A DNA stretch of 64,000 nt from Thalassotalea euphylliae (GTDB lineage: Bacteria; Pseudomonadota; Gammaproteobacteria; Enterobacterales; Alteromonadaceae), in NCBI RefSeq assembly GCF_003390335.1, contig NZ_QUOU01000001.1, positions 3,968,001-4,032,000 on the forward strand. The letters are read 5' to 3'. The translations under genes and the position numbers were made by a program. Shown here in pieces: positions 27,791 through 37,445 of this stretch. The notes under the pieces are model-generated. The model was given only the letters and a program-made list of their open reading frames with translations. It made no database searches and had not been told where the DNA came from. Position 1 is the stretch's first letter; every line of letters begins with the position of its first letter.

Positions 27791-29025
27791 TATCGACCTT
27801 GGAACGCAGAGGCCATATCCCACATCGGGGTAAATATTCCCAGTGCGAGTACCAGTACCATGGCGGCGACAATAACCAGTAAAATCGGCTCGATACGTGC
27901 CGTTAAGGTACTTAAATCGTAGTCAACTTCACGCTCGTAATAGTCGCCAACTTCTTCAAGTAACTCATCAACGCGCCCTGTTTCTTCACCCACGGCAATC
28001 ATTTGCAATACTAGGGGCGTAAACAAAGTACTGGTAACAGCGGTGCGCAATAGGCTTTCACCACTTTCAATACCTTGGCGCATTTTAATTATTTTGTCGC
28101 GCATATAATCATTGTCAACGGCATCGGCAACTAAGGTCAGGCCAGAGGTCATGGGCACACCAGCTTTAAGGACAATCGCAAAGCTATGAGTAAATCGCGA
28201 TAAAATCGAGCGTTCGATAATCCCACCGACCACGGGAATTTTAAGCTTGCGTTTATCCCATTGATATCGGCCAGTATCGGTTTTGACATAAGCGCGTATT
28301 GCGATTATCGCGGCAATAGTCGCCGCCAACATATGCGGCCAGTACGCTAAGAAAAAGTTAGAGCTGTTGATCAGTAGTTTTGTCGCAAATGGCAAGTCGG
28401 CGCCCAAACGCGAAAACATATTGGCAAACGTTGGAATCACAAAAATGTTCAGGATCACAATCGCGATCACAACAGCCGCAACCACAAAACTCGGGTAACG
28501 CAGTGCTGACTTTATGCGCTTGCGCGTGTCTTGCTCTCGTTCAAAATAGGTCGCTAACTTCAAAAAAGACCCGTCAAGCTGACCAGTATTTTCACCTACG
28601 TGAACAATTGAAATAAAGAGCGAGGAAAATACCCGTGGATGTTGATTTAAGGCAGAAGACAAGGCGTTACCGCCTTCTAATTGGCTGGCGACGTCAGCGA
28701 GTACTTTGCGCAGTTTAGGGGAGGCGCTCGATTCAGCCAAACCGTTAATCGCCCTAAGAATAGGAACACCTGAGCGCATCAGGGCATACATCTGGCGACA
28801 CAAGACAATCAAATCATCGAGTGCAACGGGGGCAAAACCCAGTAAGTCACCAATATCGATATTAATGCCACTAGCTTGTTGAGGATCTGTCCCTTGTTCA
28901 ATCGATACAGGGGTTATACGCTGGCGTGCCAGTACTTCCGCCACTGCATTAGCACTGACCGCTTCAAGCGCCCCTTTAACTTGGCTACCTTGTGCGTCGC
29001 GCCCAATATAGTTAAACATTGCCAT
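27790..29025 (-). CDS. mshG: Type IV pilus inner-membrane platform protein MshG
   Basis: This is a GspF/PilC-family polytopic platform protein that transmits the work of the MshE ATPase to pilins. The 411 residues contain two tandem T2SSF domains (about residues 72-195 and 275-398) and three TM helices near 172-195, 220-245 and 378-400. The motifs ALMRSGVPILRAINGLAE and VLKAGVPMTSGLTLVADAV are typical of each repeat. It lies between mshE (8-bp gap) and mshF (one-base overlap). Confidence 0.95.
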   Translation of the reverse strand: MAMFNYIGRDAQGSQVKGALEAVSANAVAEVLARQRITPVSIEQGTDPQQASGINIDIGDLLGFAPVALDDLIVLCRQMYALMRSGVPILRAINGLAESSASPKLRKVLADVASQLEGGNALSSALNQHPRVFSSLFISIVHVGENTGQLDGSFLKLATYFEREQDTRKRIKSALRYPSFVVAAVVIAIVILNIFVIPTFANMFSRLGADLPFATKLLINSSNFFLAYWPHMLAATIAAIIAIRAYVKTDTGRYQWDKRKLKIPVVGGIIERSILSRFTHSFAIVLKAGVPMTSGLTLVADAVDNDYMRDKIIKMRQGIESGESLLRTAVTSTLFTPLVLQMIAVGEETGRVDELLEEVGDYYEREVDYDLSTLTARIEPILLVIVAAMVLVLALGIFTPMWDMASAFQGR

Positions 29026-29033
29026 CGTTTAAG

Positions 29034-30746
29034 TTAACCTGCTACATCTACGGTTTCCACTAACCTTAGCACTTCCTCTACACTGGTTATACCTTCACAG
29101 GCATAATCAAATGCGGCCTTCGCCAGTGGTTTAAATGTTGGATTGCGCTTGGCGTGTTCCGTAAAGGCTTCGGTGTCTTCTCTTTTTAATGCGGCCATCA
29201 TAGGGTCGTTCATTTCCAGTAATTCGAACACACCGATACGACCGCGGTACCCCGTATACTGACACGACTGACAACCTGTGCCGTGCTTAAACGATAATGT
29301 ACTGCAATCTTGTCCAGTCAGGTTGTTGAGCCACATTTGCTCTTGCGCATCTGGGCGATAGTCATTCCGGCAGTTTTCGCAAATGCGGCGCACTAGACGT
29401 TGTGCAATCACCGCTCGTAATGAACTCCCGACCAAAAAGCCCGCAGCGCCCATATCAATCAAACGCAGCGCGCTGGTAATCGCGTCATTGGTATGTAGTG
29501 TCGATAATACCAAGTGACCCGTTAACGCGCCTCGCAAGCCAATTTCGACCGTTTCACTATCGCGCATCTCGCCGACCATAATGATATCAGGATCTTGCCG
29601 CAACGCAGTGCGCAACACGCTAGAGAAGGTTAAATCGATTTTACTACTGATCTGCACTTGGTTAATGCGAGGTAAGCGATACTCGACAGGGTCTTCCGCG
29701 GTAATGATTTTTTTCGAAGACTGGTTTAATTCGCTCAGCGCACCATAAAGTGTGGTGGTTTTACCACTACCCGTTGGCCCAGTTACTAACACCATACCAT
29801 GTGGGCGGGTAATTTGGTGGCGAAGTCGCTGCACCAGCTCAGGCGGCATCCCTGTCTCATCGAGTGACAGCAAGCCCGCCGATTGATCAAGCAAACGCAT
29901 TACTACAGATTCGCCGTATTGCACTGGCATGGTCGACATCCGCACATCCACGTTATGCCCTTTTATTTGCAAATTAAAACGACCGTCTTGCGGTAGGCGT
30001 TTTTCAGAAATATCCAGACCGGCCATGAGCTTCAAACGCAACACTAGCGCGGCAGCAATCTTGTTTTCATTTAAAATGTTTTCTTGCAATACGCCATCGA
30101 TACGCTGGCGAATGCGCAGTTGTCTTTCGTCAGGTTCAATGTGAATATCTGACGCGCGCATTTGTACCGCATCTTCAAACACGGATTGCAGTAATTTGCC
30201 GACGGTGGCATCGCCGCCATCATCAAAGGTCGCCGACATGTCAAAGTCGGACGTTTGCTCGTACTCTTGCTCTAACTGGCTGGCAAATGATTCAATTTCC
30301 GCAGTGCGACGATAAAGGCTATCAAACGACTCAAACAGCTGTGATTCCATCACCACGGCAAGCTGAATTCGCTTGGGCGCCATCATTTGTTCGAGCTGGT
30401 CAAGTGCATTTAAATCAGCAGGATCACTCATGCCAATTAACACGCTGTCACCGCGATCTTCCATCACCAGCGCACGTAAGCGGCGCGCGTGAACCTCAGG
30501 CAAGAGATTGGCGACTTCCCCCGGGACACGCAATTGGCTGATATCCATAAAAGGCACATCTAATTGTTGGGCGAGGAATTCAAGGAGCTGGCGTTCGCTG
30601 ATATAACCCAGTTCAATCAGCATGTCCCCTAATTTACGGCCAGACGATTTTTGACTGTTGAGCGCGTGCATTAACTGGTCATTACTGATAATCCCTTCGT
30701 GCACCAGTAAATCACCTAGGCGCATTTTTAACTTGGGTGCCGCCAT
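29034..30746 (-). CDS. mshE: MSHA pilus extension ATPase MshE
   Basis: This GspE/PilB-type hexameric ATPase powers pilin polymerisation. The N-terminus contains two MshEN c-di-GMP-binding motifs (RLGDLLVHEGIISNDQL, residues 9-25; KLGDMLIELGYISERQLLEFL, 38-58). Walker A is GPTGSGKTT (323-331) and Walker B is DPDIIMVGEMRD (385-396). A tetracysteine zinc motif is formed by CENC (about 454) and CQSC (about 490). The 570 residues are normal. AGGAG lies before the ATG, inside the mshN tail. MshEN in the Vibrio cholerae protein is the type example of this c-di-GMP site, so pilus extension here is predicted to depend on c-di-GMP. Confidence 0.96.
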   Translation of the reverse strand: MAAPKLKMRLGDLLVHEGIISNDQLMHALNSQKSSGRKLGDMLIELGYISERQLLEFLAQQLDVPFMDISQLRVPGEVANLLPEVHARRLRALVMEDRGDSVLIGMSDPADLNALDQLEQMMAPKRIQLAVVMESQLFESFDSLYRRTAEIESFASQLEQEYEQTSDFDMSATFDDGGDATVGKLLQSVFEDAVQMRASDIHIEPDERQLRIRQRIDGVLQENILNENKIAAALVLRLKLMAGLDISEKRLPQDGRFNLQIKGHNVDVRMSTMPVQYGESVVMRLLDQSAGLLSLDETGMPPELVQRLRHQITRPHGMVLVTGPTGSGKTTTLYGALSELNQSSKKIITAEDPVEYRLPRINQVQISSKIDLTFSSVLRTALRQDPDIIMVGEMRDSETVEIGLRGALTGHLVLSTLHTNDAITSALRLIDMGAAGFLVGSSLRAVIAQRLVRRICENCRNDYRPDAQEQMWLNNLTGQDCSTLSFKHGTGCQSCQYTGYRGRIGVFELLEMNDPMMAALKREDTEAFTEHAKRNPTFKPLAKAAFDYACEGITSVEEVLRLVETVDVAG

Positions 30747-30750
30747 CGTC

Positions 30751-32094
30751 TTATTCTCCTAATTCTTTAATTCGTTGCTCTGCAAACTGTCGACTTTGTG
30801 TCGACAAACCGCCAATCGCGAGTGCTTGCTGATACGCGGCCAGGGCATTGTTAAAGCGACTGGCTTGATCAAGCACAGTCGCCAAACCAAGTTGCCACTT
30901 AGCCTGATTCGGCTGTAAGGTCACTAACTGTTGATACGCGTTAGTTGCCGCTGGTAATTGATTTAATTGCTGTGCAACACTCGCTAACAGCGCCTGATAC
31001 TCTACTTGCGAGACATCAGGTTGCGCGACAAGGGTATCGTATGCCTGAGTCAGCAATGGCGAGTCTTGAGCTGGATTTTGAAACTGGCTACGCTGATACC
31101 CCTGCAATAAAATCTTGCCTTTCATCAAACGGAAGTCTGACTCAAGCGGCGACAAGCTAATGCCTTGATTAAGTAAATTAACCGCTGCTTGATTATTTCC
31201 TCTGGCAAACCATATCGCCGCCAGTTGCTTTCTCGCCTGCTTATTGTTAGGTACCAGTAACAAGGCATCTTGTAATAACTGCTCTGCTTGTTCACCCTGC
31301 TGCGCAGCCATCGCTTGCTCGGCTTGGTTAATTTTTTGCGCCGCCAACTGTGCCGAGGACAGCTGCTTGCGCGCAATGGTCAACGATGGCTTAACGGCAT
31401 TGGGCTGAGAGTGCTCTGGTGATGGGCTTGATTCGCTGCTAATTGAACGCAGATTAGTTGTGTCGGTTGGCGTTGTCGTCTCGTTCGGCTTCTGCATTTG
31501 GCGACTGGTCGATAACTGGGTATCACGCATAAGCTCAGTGCTGGCGACATGATGATTAGCGCTTGCTAGAGGGCGGCGCGATTCAGTGAACGTTGAAGTG
31601 CTAACTTGTGTTGTTGTTTGAACTTTTTCAGGGGTAATGTCGGCCGCTGTCGCATCGTTTTGAGTGCGCTCAGTATCACTATTAACGTCAGCGATTTCGG
31701 CTTCATTCGCGGGTTGTTGCGCTGTTTTTTGCACTGTTTTTCGCTCTAGTTTTTGCTCAAGCGAACGCTGCTCCAAATCATCAACAGTTTCATTAACGGC
31801 GGCTGATTGCTGGGCTATTTTTTCCACGGCGGCAACTAATTGCTGTGCTTGCTGGTTTTGCCATAACACCTTATCACCTGTGCTAGCCTGTTGCCTTAAT
31901 AGTTGGTTTTCTTGAAATAAGAAAACCACAGCCACTAAAACTAGGGTAAGCAGCACAGAAACCACAACGGTGATTAACGCCATTGAAGTTTTATTCTTTG
32001 CCTGCGGCGTCACAGGGCCTGCGGCAGTTGATACGTCACGATTGTCGTCACTGCGCTTTTCCAAGTCTTTGAGCATTTGATTGATGACGCTCAC
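30751..32094 (-). CDS. mshN: MSHA biogenesis TPR protein MshN
   Basis: This bitopic membrane protein begins SVINQMLKDLEKR, as MshN and related GspB-like proteins do. A TM helix (about residues 38-62) is followed by a long Gln/Thr/Ser-rich linker (about 70-260) and four or more TPR repeats at the C-terminus. The chosen start is GTG, which overlaps the mshM stop (GTGA) and has GGAGAG seven bases upstream; an upstream in-frame ATG would extend it by only ten codons and lies inside mshM. Pairing with the ExeA-like ATPase MshM suggests a role in secretin insertion through peptidoglycan, by analogy with ExeAB. Confidence 0.88.
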   Translation of the reverse strand: MSVINQMLKDLEKRSDDNRDVSTAAGPVTPQAKNKTSMALITVVVSVLLTLVLVAVVFLFQENQLLRQQASTGDKVLWQNQQAQQLVAAVEKIAQQSAAVNETVDDLEQRSLEQKLERKTVQKTAQQPANEAEIADVNSDTERTQNDATAADITPEKVQTTTQVSTSTFTESRRPLASANHHVASTELMRDTQLSTSRQMQKPNETTTPTDTTNLRSISSESSPSPEHSQPNAVKPSLTIARKQLSSAQLAAQKINQAEQAMAAQQGEQAEQLLQDALLLVPNNKQARKQLAAIWFARGNNQAAVNLLNQGISLSPLESDFRLMKGKILLQGYQRSQFQNPAQDSPLLTQAYDTLVAQPDVSQVEYQALLASVAQQLNQLPAATNAYQQLVTLQPNQAKWQLGLATVLDQASRFNNALAAYQQALAIGGLSTQSRQFAEQRIKELGE

Positions 32095-33002
32095 ACAAAT
32101 CTCTCCATCGGTATGAATAACCAAGCGGCAATAACGAGCACCACAAGTGTCGCGGTCAACACCCCTATTGTACGCCAGTGATTGTTGGGTTTTACTGTGT
32201 CTTCGGTATCGTTAACTGCCAAGCTTAGGTGTTTTGGGGTCAATTGATATTGCCCTTCCCCGTATCCTAGCATCAGCATTTTATGGCAAATAACGTTCAC
32301 TAGCCTAGGAATACCTTTACTGGCTTTTGTCAGTTGACGGCAAAGCTTGGAAGAGAATAACGCCGCTCCCTTATAGCCGGCTACGTTTAAACGGTGTTGA
32401 ATATAATGCTCAACCTCTTCAGCCGACATGGCGCGTAAACGATAGGAAAAAGTGATGCGTTGACGCAGCTGGCGAAAGTGTTGCTCTGCTAGTCGAGCGT
32501 CGAGTTCAGGTTGCGCAAACATTACCACCTGCAGTAATTTTCGGCTCTCAGTTTCTAAATTGGTAAACAGGCGCAGTGCTTCTAAGCTTTCCTCTGGCAA
32601 TGCTTGTGCTTCATCGACAATAAGCACCACAGAGTGGCCTTTGGCATGTAACTCAAGCAAGCGTGTTTGAATGCGCTGCGTCAACAACTGCACTGACATG
32701 CGCTGTGCTTGCTTGACGCCCAACTCAACGGCAACAGCGCGTCGCAGTTCGTCTGGATTCAAATATGGATTGGGAATATAGGCGGTGACAAAATGGTCGG
32801 GAATATCATTGAGTAACTTTCGGCACAACAAGGTTTTCCCCGTGCCAACTTCACCAATAACCTTTAAAAAGCCCTCACCGGTTTTTAACGCCGTTAGCAA
32901 TACAGCTAGCGCCTCATTGTGAGGCGCTAATCCCAGATAAAAGCTAGTATTTGGGGTCAGTGTAAAAGGTAACTGTGTTAGCCCAAAGTGATACAGGTAC
33001 AT
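32091..33002 (-). CDS. mshM: ExeA-like AAA ATPase MshM
   Basis: The 303-residue protein has an AAA domain with Walker A GEVGTGKT (residues 50-57) and Walker B VVLIVDEAQAL (about 122-132), arginine-rich sensor regions, and a C-terminal TM helix (about 278-298). The start MYLYHFGLTQLPFTLTPNTSFYLG is typical of ExeA/MshM. It probably works with MshN at the inner membrane. It lies between mshL (53-bp gap) and mshN (overlap). Confidence 0.94.
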   Translation of the reverse strand: MYLYHFGLTQLPFTLTPNTSFYLGLAPHNEALAVLLTALKTGEGFLKVIGEVGTGKTLLCRKLLNDIPDHFVTAYIPNPYLNPDELRRAVAVELGVKQAQRMSVQLLTQRIQTRLLELHAKGHSVVLIVDEAQALPEESLEALRLFTNLETESRKLLQVVMFAQPELDARLAEQHFRQLRQRITFSYRLRAMSAEEVEHYIQHRLNVAGYKGAALFSSKLCRQLTKASKGIPRLVNVICHKMLMLGYGEGQYQLTPKHLSLAVNDTEDTVKPNNHWRTIGVLTATLVVLVIAAWLFIPMERFV

Positions 33003-33055
33003 GGTTTACCAAATGTTCTCGTGCACTTGCTGGCACAAACTTCCCAGCAGCGCGA

Positions 33056-34720
33056 TTAATCGCTTTCTGGGAACCATTGTTTCAGTAATTCACGCGCTTC
33101 GATCAACTGCTCATTCCACGTATTATGACCAATAACCGTTGGTTTTAACATGATCACCAACTCTTTCTTCTGCGTAGTCTGCACTTTGTTTTTAAACAGC
33201 TCGCCCATGATTGGAATATCGCCCAACAATGGTGTTTTCGACTCTTGATCAACCTTGCGCGTTTCAATTAAACCGCCGATCACTACGATTTCGTCAGATT
33301 TAGCGCGAATAATGGTGTCAGACTCGCGGACACTACTTTGCGCGAGTGGCAACGCAAAGTCATCGCCCCCTAGGCGAATGGTTTTGGTTTGCTCATCAGT
33401 TACGGTTACTGACGGGTGAACGTGTAAAATCACCTCGCCTGACTCGTCAATTTGCGGCGTCACGTCTAGTGCAATACCGGAGAAGAACGGTGTTAGCTCC
33501 ACTTCTGGCGTTGTTGTGGTCGCCGTGCCTGTGGTTGTGGTACTCGACACTTCGGTAACAAAGTATTCATCTTCACCCACTTTGATCACCGCTTTTTGAT
33601 TATTGGTTGCGGTAATACGAGGGCTAGACAATACTTGCACGTTACCTTGCGTTTGCAATAAGGCAATCACCCCCCGAAAATCAGCATTGGTAAAACTGAT
33701 ACCCGTTGTACCGCCAATTGTCGCGGAAATAGTATTACCCGGCAGTGCCATGTTTGTGCCGAATGAGAGATCGGTACTACCAATATGGCCAATCACTTCA
33801 TCCCAGCGCACCCCTTGCTGGTAGTCATCGTTAAGCGTCACTTCCATAATTTTCGCTTCAATGATGACCTGACGACGCAAATGTTTTTGCGTATCGTTAA
33901 CAAAGGTTTTCACGGCTTTGATTTCACTCGGCAAGGCTCTGACGGTAACTAAGCCCGCTTGGGGAGAAACAATCACTGAACGGCCATCTTCATCGCCGAC
34001 GAGCGAGACTAACGTCTCTTGTAGCTCAGTCCAAAAATCTGATTCATTCTCGGTATAGATGTTAATGCCACTGCTACCGTTTTGATTATTGTTGTTGCCG
34101 CTATTGTTATTGTTGTTGCTGTTATTACTTGAGCGATTGTTGCTGTTGTTATTGTTGCCGTTGTTGGGGTCGTTCTCAGAAACACCACCTGAATTGATTG
34201 TCGTATTCGAGGCACCGTAGCGCTTTAAAAACAAGTAGTTAAGGGCAATTGTTTCGGTACGCATCCCCGCCGGAAAGACTTGAATAACCTTGCCAAAGCG
34301 CTTGACGTCAAACCCGTAAATGTCTTGTAAAACGGTTAACGCTTCATCAATGGTAACGTCTTTGAGGTTAAGCGTAATATTACCGCTGACATCAGGGTGA
34401 ACCGCTGCACTGTAGTCCGAGTCTTCGACGAGCGCAGCAAAAAATGCTTTCGCATCAACGTCGACAGCGGCAATGTCTAAGCGTTTTTCCGCAAGTAATG
34501 ACTGTTTCGCGTCAGTCATGGTTTGCTGCATCAATTCTTGCTGCACAGCTGTTGGCAATTGAGTTAGCGGCTTGCGTTTGGCGTTAGCCGTTTGCCCAGC
34601 TATCGCTTGATCCAACTCTTGTTCAATAAAGGTTGGTTTTTCCGGCACTGAGATACAGCCTGCGAGAGCGATTAACGAGCTTGCTACAAACAGATAAATG
34701 GGAGACTTTTTCATATTCAC
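33056..34720 (-). CDS. mshL: MSHA pilus outer-membrane secretin MshL
   Basis: This secretin forms the outer-membrane pore for the pilus. A lipoprotein signal is visible (lipobox LAGC, Cys22). An N0-like STN domain (about residues 90-155) is followed by an N1 domain, then the secretin domain (about 300-550) with VEVEL-type strands and the signature VVIGGLIETRKVDQESKTPLLGDIPIMGELF. Between N-domains, around residues 186-220, is a strongly Asn/Ser-rich low-complexity segment unlike the rest of the protein. The 554 residues match MshL. It is preceded by mshK with a 5-bp gap. Confidence 0.95.
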   Translation of the reverse strand: MNMKKSPIYLFVASSLIALAGCISVPEKPTFIEQELDQAIAGQTANAKRKPLTQLPTAVQQELMQQTMTDAKQSLLAEKRLDIAAVDVDAKAFFAALVEDSDYSAAVHPDVSGNITLNLKDVTIDEALTVLQDIYGFDVKRFGKVIQVFPAGMRTETIALNYLFLKRYGASNTTINSGGVSENDPNNGNNNNSNNRSSNNSNNNNNSGNNNNQNGSSGINIYTENESDFWTELQETLVSLVGDEDGRSVIVSPQAGLVTVRALPSEIKAVKTFVNDTQKHLRRQVIIEAKIMEVTLNDDYQQGVRWDEVIGHIGSTDLSFGTNMALPGNTISATIGGTTGISFTNADFRGVIALLQTQGNVQVLSSPRITATNNQKAVIKVGEDEYFVTEVSSTTTTGTATTTTPEVELTPFFSGIALDVTPQIDESGEVILHVHPSVTVTDEQTKTIRLGGDDFALPLAQSSVRESDTIIRAKSDEIVVIGGLIETRKVDQESKTPLLGDIPIMGELFKNKVQTTQKKELVIMLKPTVIGHNTWNEQLIEARELLKQWFPESD

Positions 34721-34725
34721 TTCTT

Positions 34726-35133
34726 TTATTTATATGTCACGACAGGGTGAGTAAACAACACTAACTCTTTGCTTTTATCTTCTGATTGAAGGATAACCTG
34801 TCGCTCACTGATGTCTACAACCTGAAAACCATCAACCTGCTGCCCTTTGGCAACAAGCTGTCCACTAATAATTGCCTTGTAATTCGCACTGCGTTGTTCT
34901 GGCGTCAGTGCCGATGACTTTAACGAAGGGGCAATAATTGACTGCAAAACCAATTCACCTGGCTTTGGTACAGCACTTTGACCACTAGTTGACGACAGAC
35001 CTGCCACCAGTGGTTTTGTTGGGTCAGTTGCCGCGCCAGCGTGCACACAGTAGCACAGTGCCAGCACACTGAAGGCAACAGGCGCAATATTTGAATAATT
35101 TCGTTGTCGTTTTTTTAACGCTACTCTACACAC
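34726..35133 (-). CDS. mshK: MSHA biogenesis protein MshK
   Basis: This short PilP/GspC-like periplasmic protein has a basic N-terminus, one hydrophobic signal or anchor (about residues 16-34, ending AGAATDPTKP) and a beta-rich domain with GELVLQSIIAPSLKSSALTPEQRSANYKAIISGQLVAKGQQVDGF. The DPTKP start of the mature part is typical of MshK. It overlaps mshJ by 8 bp and precedes the secretin gene, where PilP-like proteins normally contact the secretin. Confidence 0.87.
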   Translation of the reverse strand: MCRVALKKRQRNYSNIAPVAFSVLALCYCVHAGAATDPTKPLVAGLSSTSGQSAVPKPGELVLQSIIAPSLKSSALTPEQRSANYKAIISGQLVAKGQQVDGFQVVDISERQVILQSEDKSKELVLFTHPVVTYK

Positions 35134-35845
35134 CGATAAATTCCTTTGCTGTACTCAGGCTATACAAAGTGACAGTTAACTCGTTACTCGGGTATTCCGT
35201 TACTTTTAACTCAAACTCTTGCCAAAAGAATTTCCACTTCATTTGCTCTAATTCAGCAAGGTAGGCCTGTAATGCGTTATATCGCCCTGTTAAGGTTAAC
35301 TTGATACCGTGGCGATAAAGCGCCACGGTTTGCGCCTCGTTACCTGTATTCGCTGACGCTGCTATGCTTTCTGGTTCTGCTGTAGCCTCACCGCCTTCTG
35401 CCGTTTCGGCTTCACTAGCAACAAACAACGCACTGGGGGGAATCACTTCCAGTGCCGACAGAGAAACCCCCGGTTGCAGCGTTAACAACTCAATCAGCGC
35501 AATGCGCATTTGCACCGGATTAATAAGCTCTGAGGTGAGTGTCAGCAGCTCTTGGTCAATGTCGGCTAATAAGGCTTTTTGCTGTTCAATTTCGTTGCTC
35601 ACCGCCTCGTTTGGATCTGAGCTTAACGCTGCTTGATATATGTCAATTGATGCCTGCGCGGTGTTAATCGAGTTATTCAAATCCCTAATACGCGCACGAT
35701 CTTGTTCGGTTTGTTTGATATTAGGCTCAATAAACAGCGTAAAACCTAGGTACAAAATAAGAAACAAGCCCGCAAACAAGATGATGATCTGCTCGCGCTT
35801 GGTCAGTTGCAAAAACTTGTCTTGGTAGTGGCGCCACTGCTCCAT
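35126..35845 (-). CDS. mshJ: MSHA biogenesis protein MshJ (PilO/GspM-like)
   Basis: This bitopic protein has one TM helix (about residues 22-42, IIILFAGLFLILYLGFTLFI), a coiled coil (about 45-115) and a C-terminal ferredoxin-like domain with GRYNALQAYLAELEQMKWKFFW, typical of PilO/GspM folds. It forms the inner-membrane alignment complex with the PilM-like and PilN-like MshI proteins. Its ATG is immediately adjacent to the stop of mshI2, and its end overlaps mshK by 8 bp. Confidence 0.9.
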   Translation of the reverse strand: MEQWRHYQDKFLQLTKREQIIILFAGLFLILYLGFTLFIEPNIKQTEQDRARIRDLNNSINTAQASIDIYQAALSSDPNEAVSNEIEQQKALLADIDQELLTLTSELINPVQMRIALIELLTLQPGVSLSALEVIPPSALFVASEAETAEGGEATAEPESIAASANTGNEAQTVALYRHGIKLTLTGRYNALQAYLAELEQMKWKFFWQEFELKVTEYPSNELTVTLYSLSTAKEFIGV

Positions 35846-36450
35846 TATTCGCTCTCCTCAACCAAGTTATCAGTTGAACTGACTTGGAACGCGATCAGCT
35901 TGTCTTCGCCTTCTATCATGCTCAGTTGCTGAAAGACCTGACCAGATAGCACTTGTGATTGCTCGAAGTTTGCTAGCCAATTCGGTACAGCATTCGCTTG
36001 ACGCGCTTTCCCGGCAAAATAAAACTGATCTTCGTGAATTCGTATATGGTGCAAACTAATTTGCGCGCTGTGCAAGGCAGAAAGTTCCTTCATTGCCGCA
36101 GCAAATCCACCAATATAGGTATATTCGGTGTCAGTTAAGTGCCCGTGAAAGTATCGTTTGTTTCTGGTCAGCGCCTTTAATGTCGCCAGCTCGGTCGTCA
36201 AGACACTGTCAGCTTGCGCACTACTTTGCTGGGTTTTAAGTGTTTCAAGCTGCGCGTTGTAACTTTCATTTTGTTGATTGAGCTGCACCAGCTCGGTGGC
36301 GGTGTCAGACCGTTGAAAATGGCTATAACCGGCACCAGCCAACATCACCAACAAAGCGAGTAGCCAAATACTTATCACGGTTGACAAAGTCAACCATGGC
36401 TTCTTTGGCAGTAGTTCCGGTTGGAGTAAGTTAATTGATGACTTAATCAT
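35845..36450 (-). CDS. mshI2: MSHA biogenesis PilN-like protein (MshI2)
   Basis: The 201-residue bitopic protein starts MIKSSINLLQPELLPKKPWL, the conserved cytoplasmic INLL motif through which PilN binds PilM. One TM helix (about 23-43), a short coiled coil and a small periplasmic domain follow. It overlaps mshI by 8 bp and mshJ by one base. The naming mshI2 follows Shewanella-type loci; PilN homology is clear from architecture and motif. Confidence 0.87.
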   Translation of the reverse strand: MIKSSINLLQPELLPKKPWLTLSTVISIWLLALLVMLAGAGYSHFQRSDTATELVQLNQQNESYNAQLETLKTQQSSAQADSVLTTELATLKALTRNKRYFHGHLTDTEYTYIGGFAAAMKELSALHSAQISLHHIRIHEDQFYFAGKARQANAVPNWLANFEQSQVLSGQVFQQLSMIEGEDKLIAFQVSSTDNLVEESE

Positions 36451-37369
36451 GGATCACTTGCTCCTCTGTTGACAATTGGTTAGCACTGAGCTGGCTAGCA
36501 CCGATTGCCACAGCATACATACCTTTATCTTGGTGTTGTTCACTAAAGGTAAACGCCGCTACTGGTGTGTTAGTATTTTCGGCGAGTTTAGTAACGATAT
36601 AATCTTTGGTTTTAATCGGCAGAATGACCTGAATCTCTTTGATCGGCGCCTGCTTGAGTTGCCGTTCAAAATAATCAGATGAACGTTGAATTTCTAAACT
36701 CAAGGTATCAATGACGCCAAAGGAAAGTTCTTCAACCGTTTTACTGGCCAGTTGCGCATAGCCGCGCAAACGGCGATGAAAGAAAATTCGACCGTGCTTA
36801 ACAATCAAAATCACAATTTCTTCATTTGGCTGCTGGCATACAAGTAGCACGGCGTGCTCTTGAAATGGCACTAAGCTGGCAAAAGCGAATTCTTCGGTGG
36901 TGATTGTTGTCAATTCAATGGAACTGCCATCAAGTTGCTCAACTAGCGATTGTAGATGGGCTTTTGCTGCCACCACTACGTTGATCTTTTCAACACCGCC
37001 AGAAAGAGTGGGGCCAGAGAAATAATCCAATATCATTTCATCTGGTGCAACATGCACTAAATCATTAACTTGCCACTTTAACGCGCCATTGAGTTCATCT
37101 TCTGGCACATTGGGTTTGTCCACTTGCACAATCTGGTATTGAGCAGGAGCAAGCACCAAGTGACCTTGCGCGGCAGTTTTGTGCTCGGCTTGAAGTTTAC
37201 TGAGCGCGAGTAATTGGTCATTGTTGACGACCGGATATTGCTGATAATCAAATGTATCGGCTTCTAATGCATAACAGACAGCAAGGGCATCTTGTCGAAA
37301 TGCCAAGCCAACTTGATGTGCAGCGTTTGCGCCGCGAAACAGCCTAGATAATTTAGAGGTTAACGACAT
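36443..37369 (-). CDS. mshI: MSHA biogenesis PilM-like protein MshI
   Basis: The 308-residue cytoplasmic protein has a PilM/GspL-type actin-like fold, with VGLAFRQDALAVCYAL as the first strand pair, LVLAPAQYQIVQVDKPNVPEDELNGALKWQVNDLVHVAPDEMILDYF as the PilM motif, and HAVLLVCQQPNEEIVILIVKHGRIFFHRRLRG in the second half. It is the first gene of the msh transcript; a candidate promoter lies about 50-75 bp upstream. It is expected to bind the INLL motif of the next gene product. Confidence 0.9.
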   Translation of the reverse strand: MSLTSKLSRLFRGANAAHQVGLAFRQDALAVCYALEADTFDYQQYPVVNNDQLLALSKLQAEHKTAAQGHLVLAPAQYQIVQVDKPNVPEDELNGALKWQVNDLVHVAPDEMILDYFSGPTLSGGVEKINVVVAAKAHLQSLVEQLDGSSIELTTITTEEFAFASLVPFQEHAVLLVCQQPNEEIVILIVKHGRIFFHRRLRGYAQLASKTVEELSFGVIDTLSLEIQRSSDYFERQLKQAPIKEIQVILPIKTKDYIVTKLAENTNTPVAAFTFSEQHQDKGMYAVAIGASQLSANQLSTEEQVIHD

Positions 37370-37417
37370 CCAATGATTCTTATTATTTATTCCAAAACGG
37401 TGCTACCAAACAACGCC

Positions 37418-37445
37418 ATTATCCTCTATTCCCTTTGATGCGCAA
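37418..37445 (-). promoter_or_regulatory. Candidate sigma-70 promoter of the msh operon
   Basis: On the minus strand TTGCGC (-35-like) and GATAAT (-10, five of six) are separated by 16 bp, about 50 bp upstream of mshI. The 37370-37701 intergenic region has no other gene. It also holds an inverted repeat CACAAT-N12-ATTGTG at 37587-37610 that could be an operator for either divergent gene. The promoter call is by inspection only. Confidence 0.4.
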
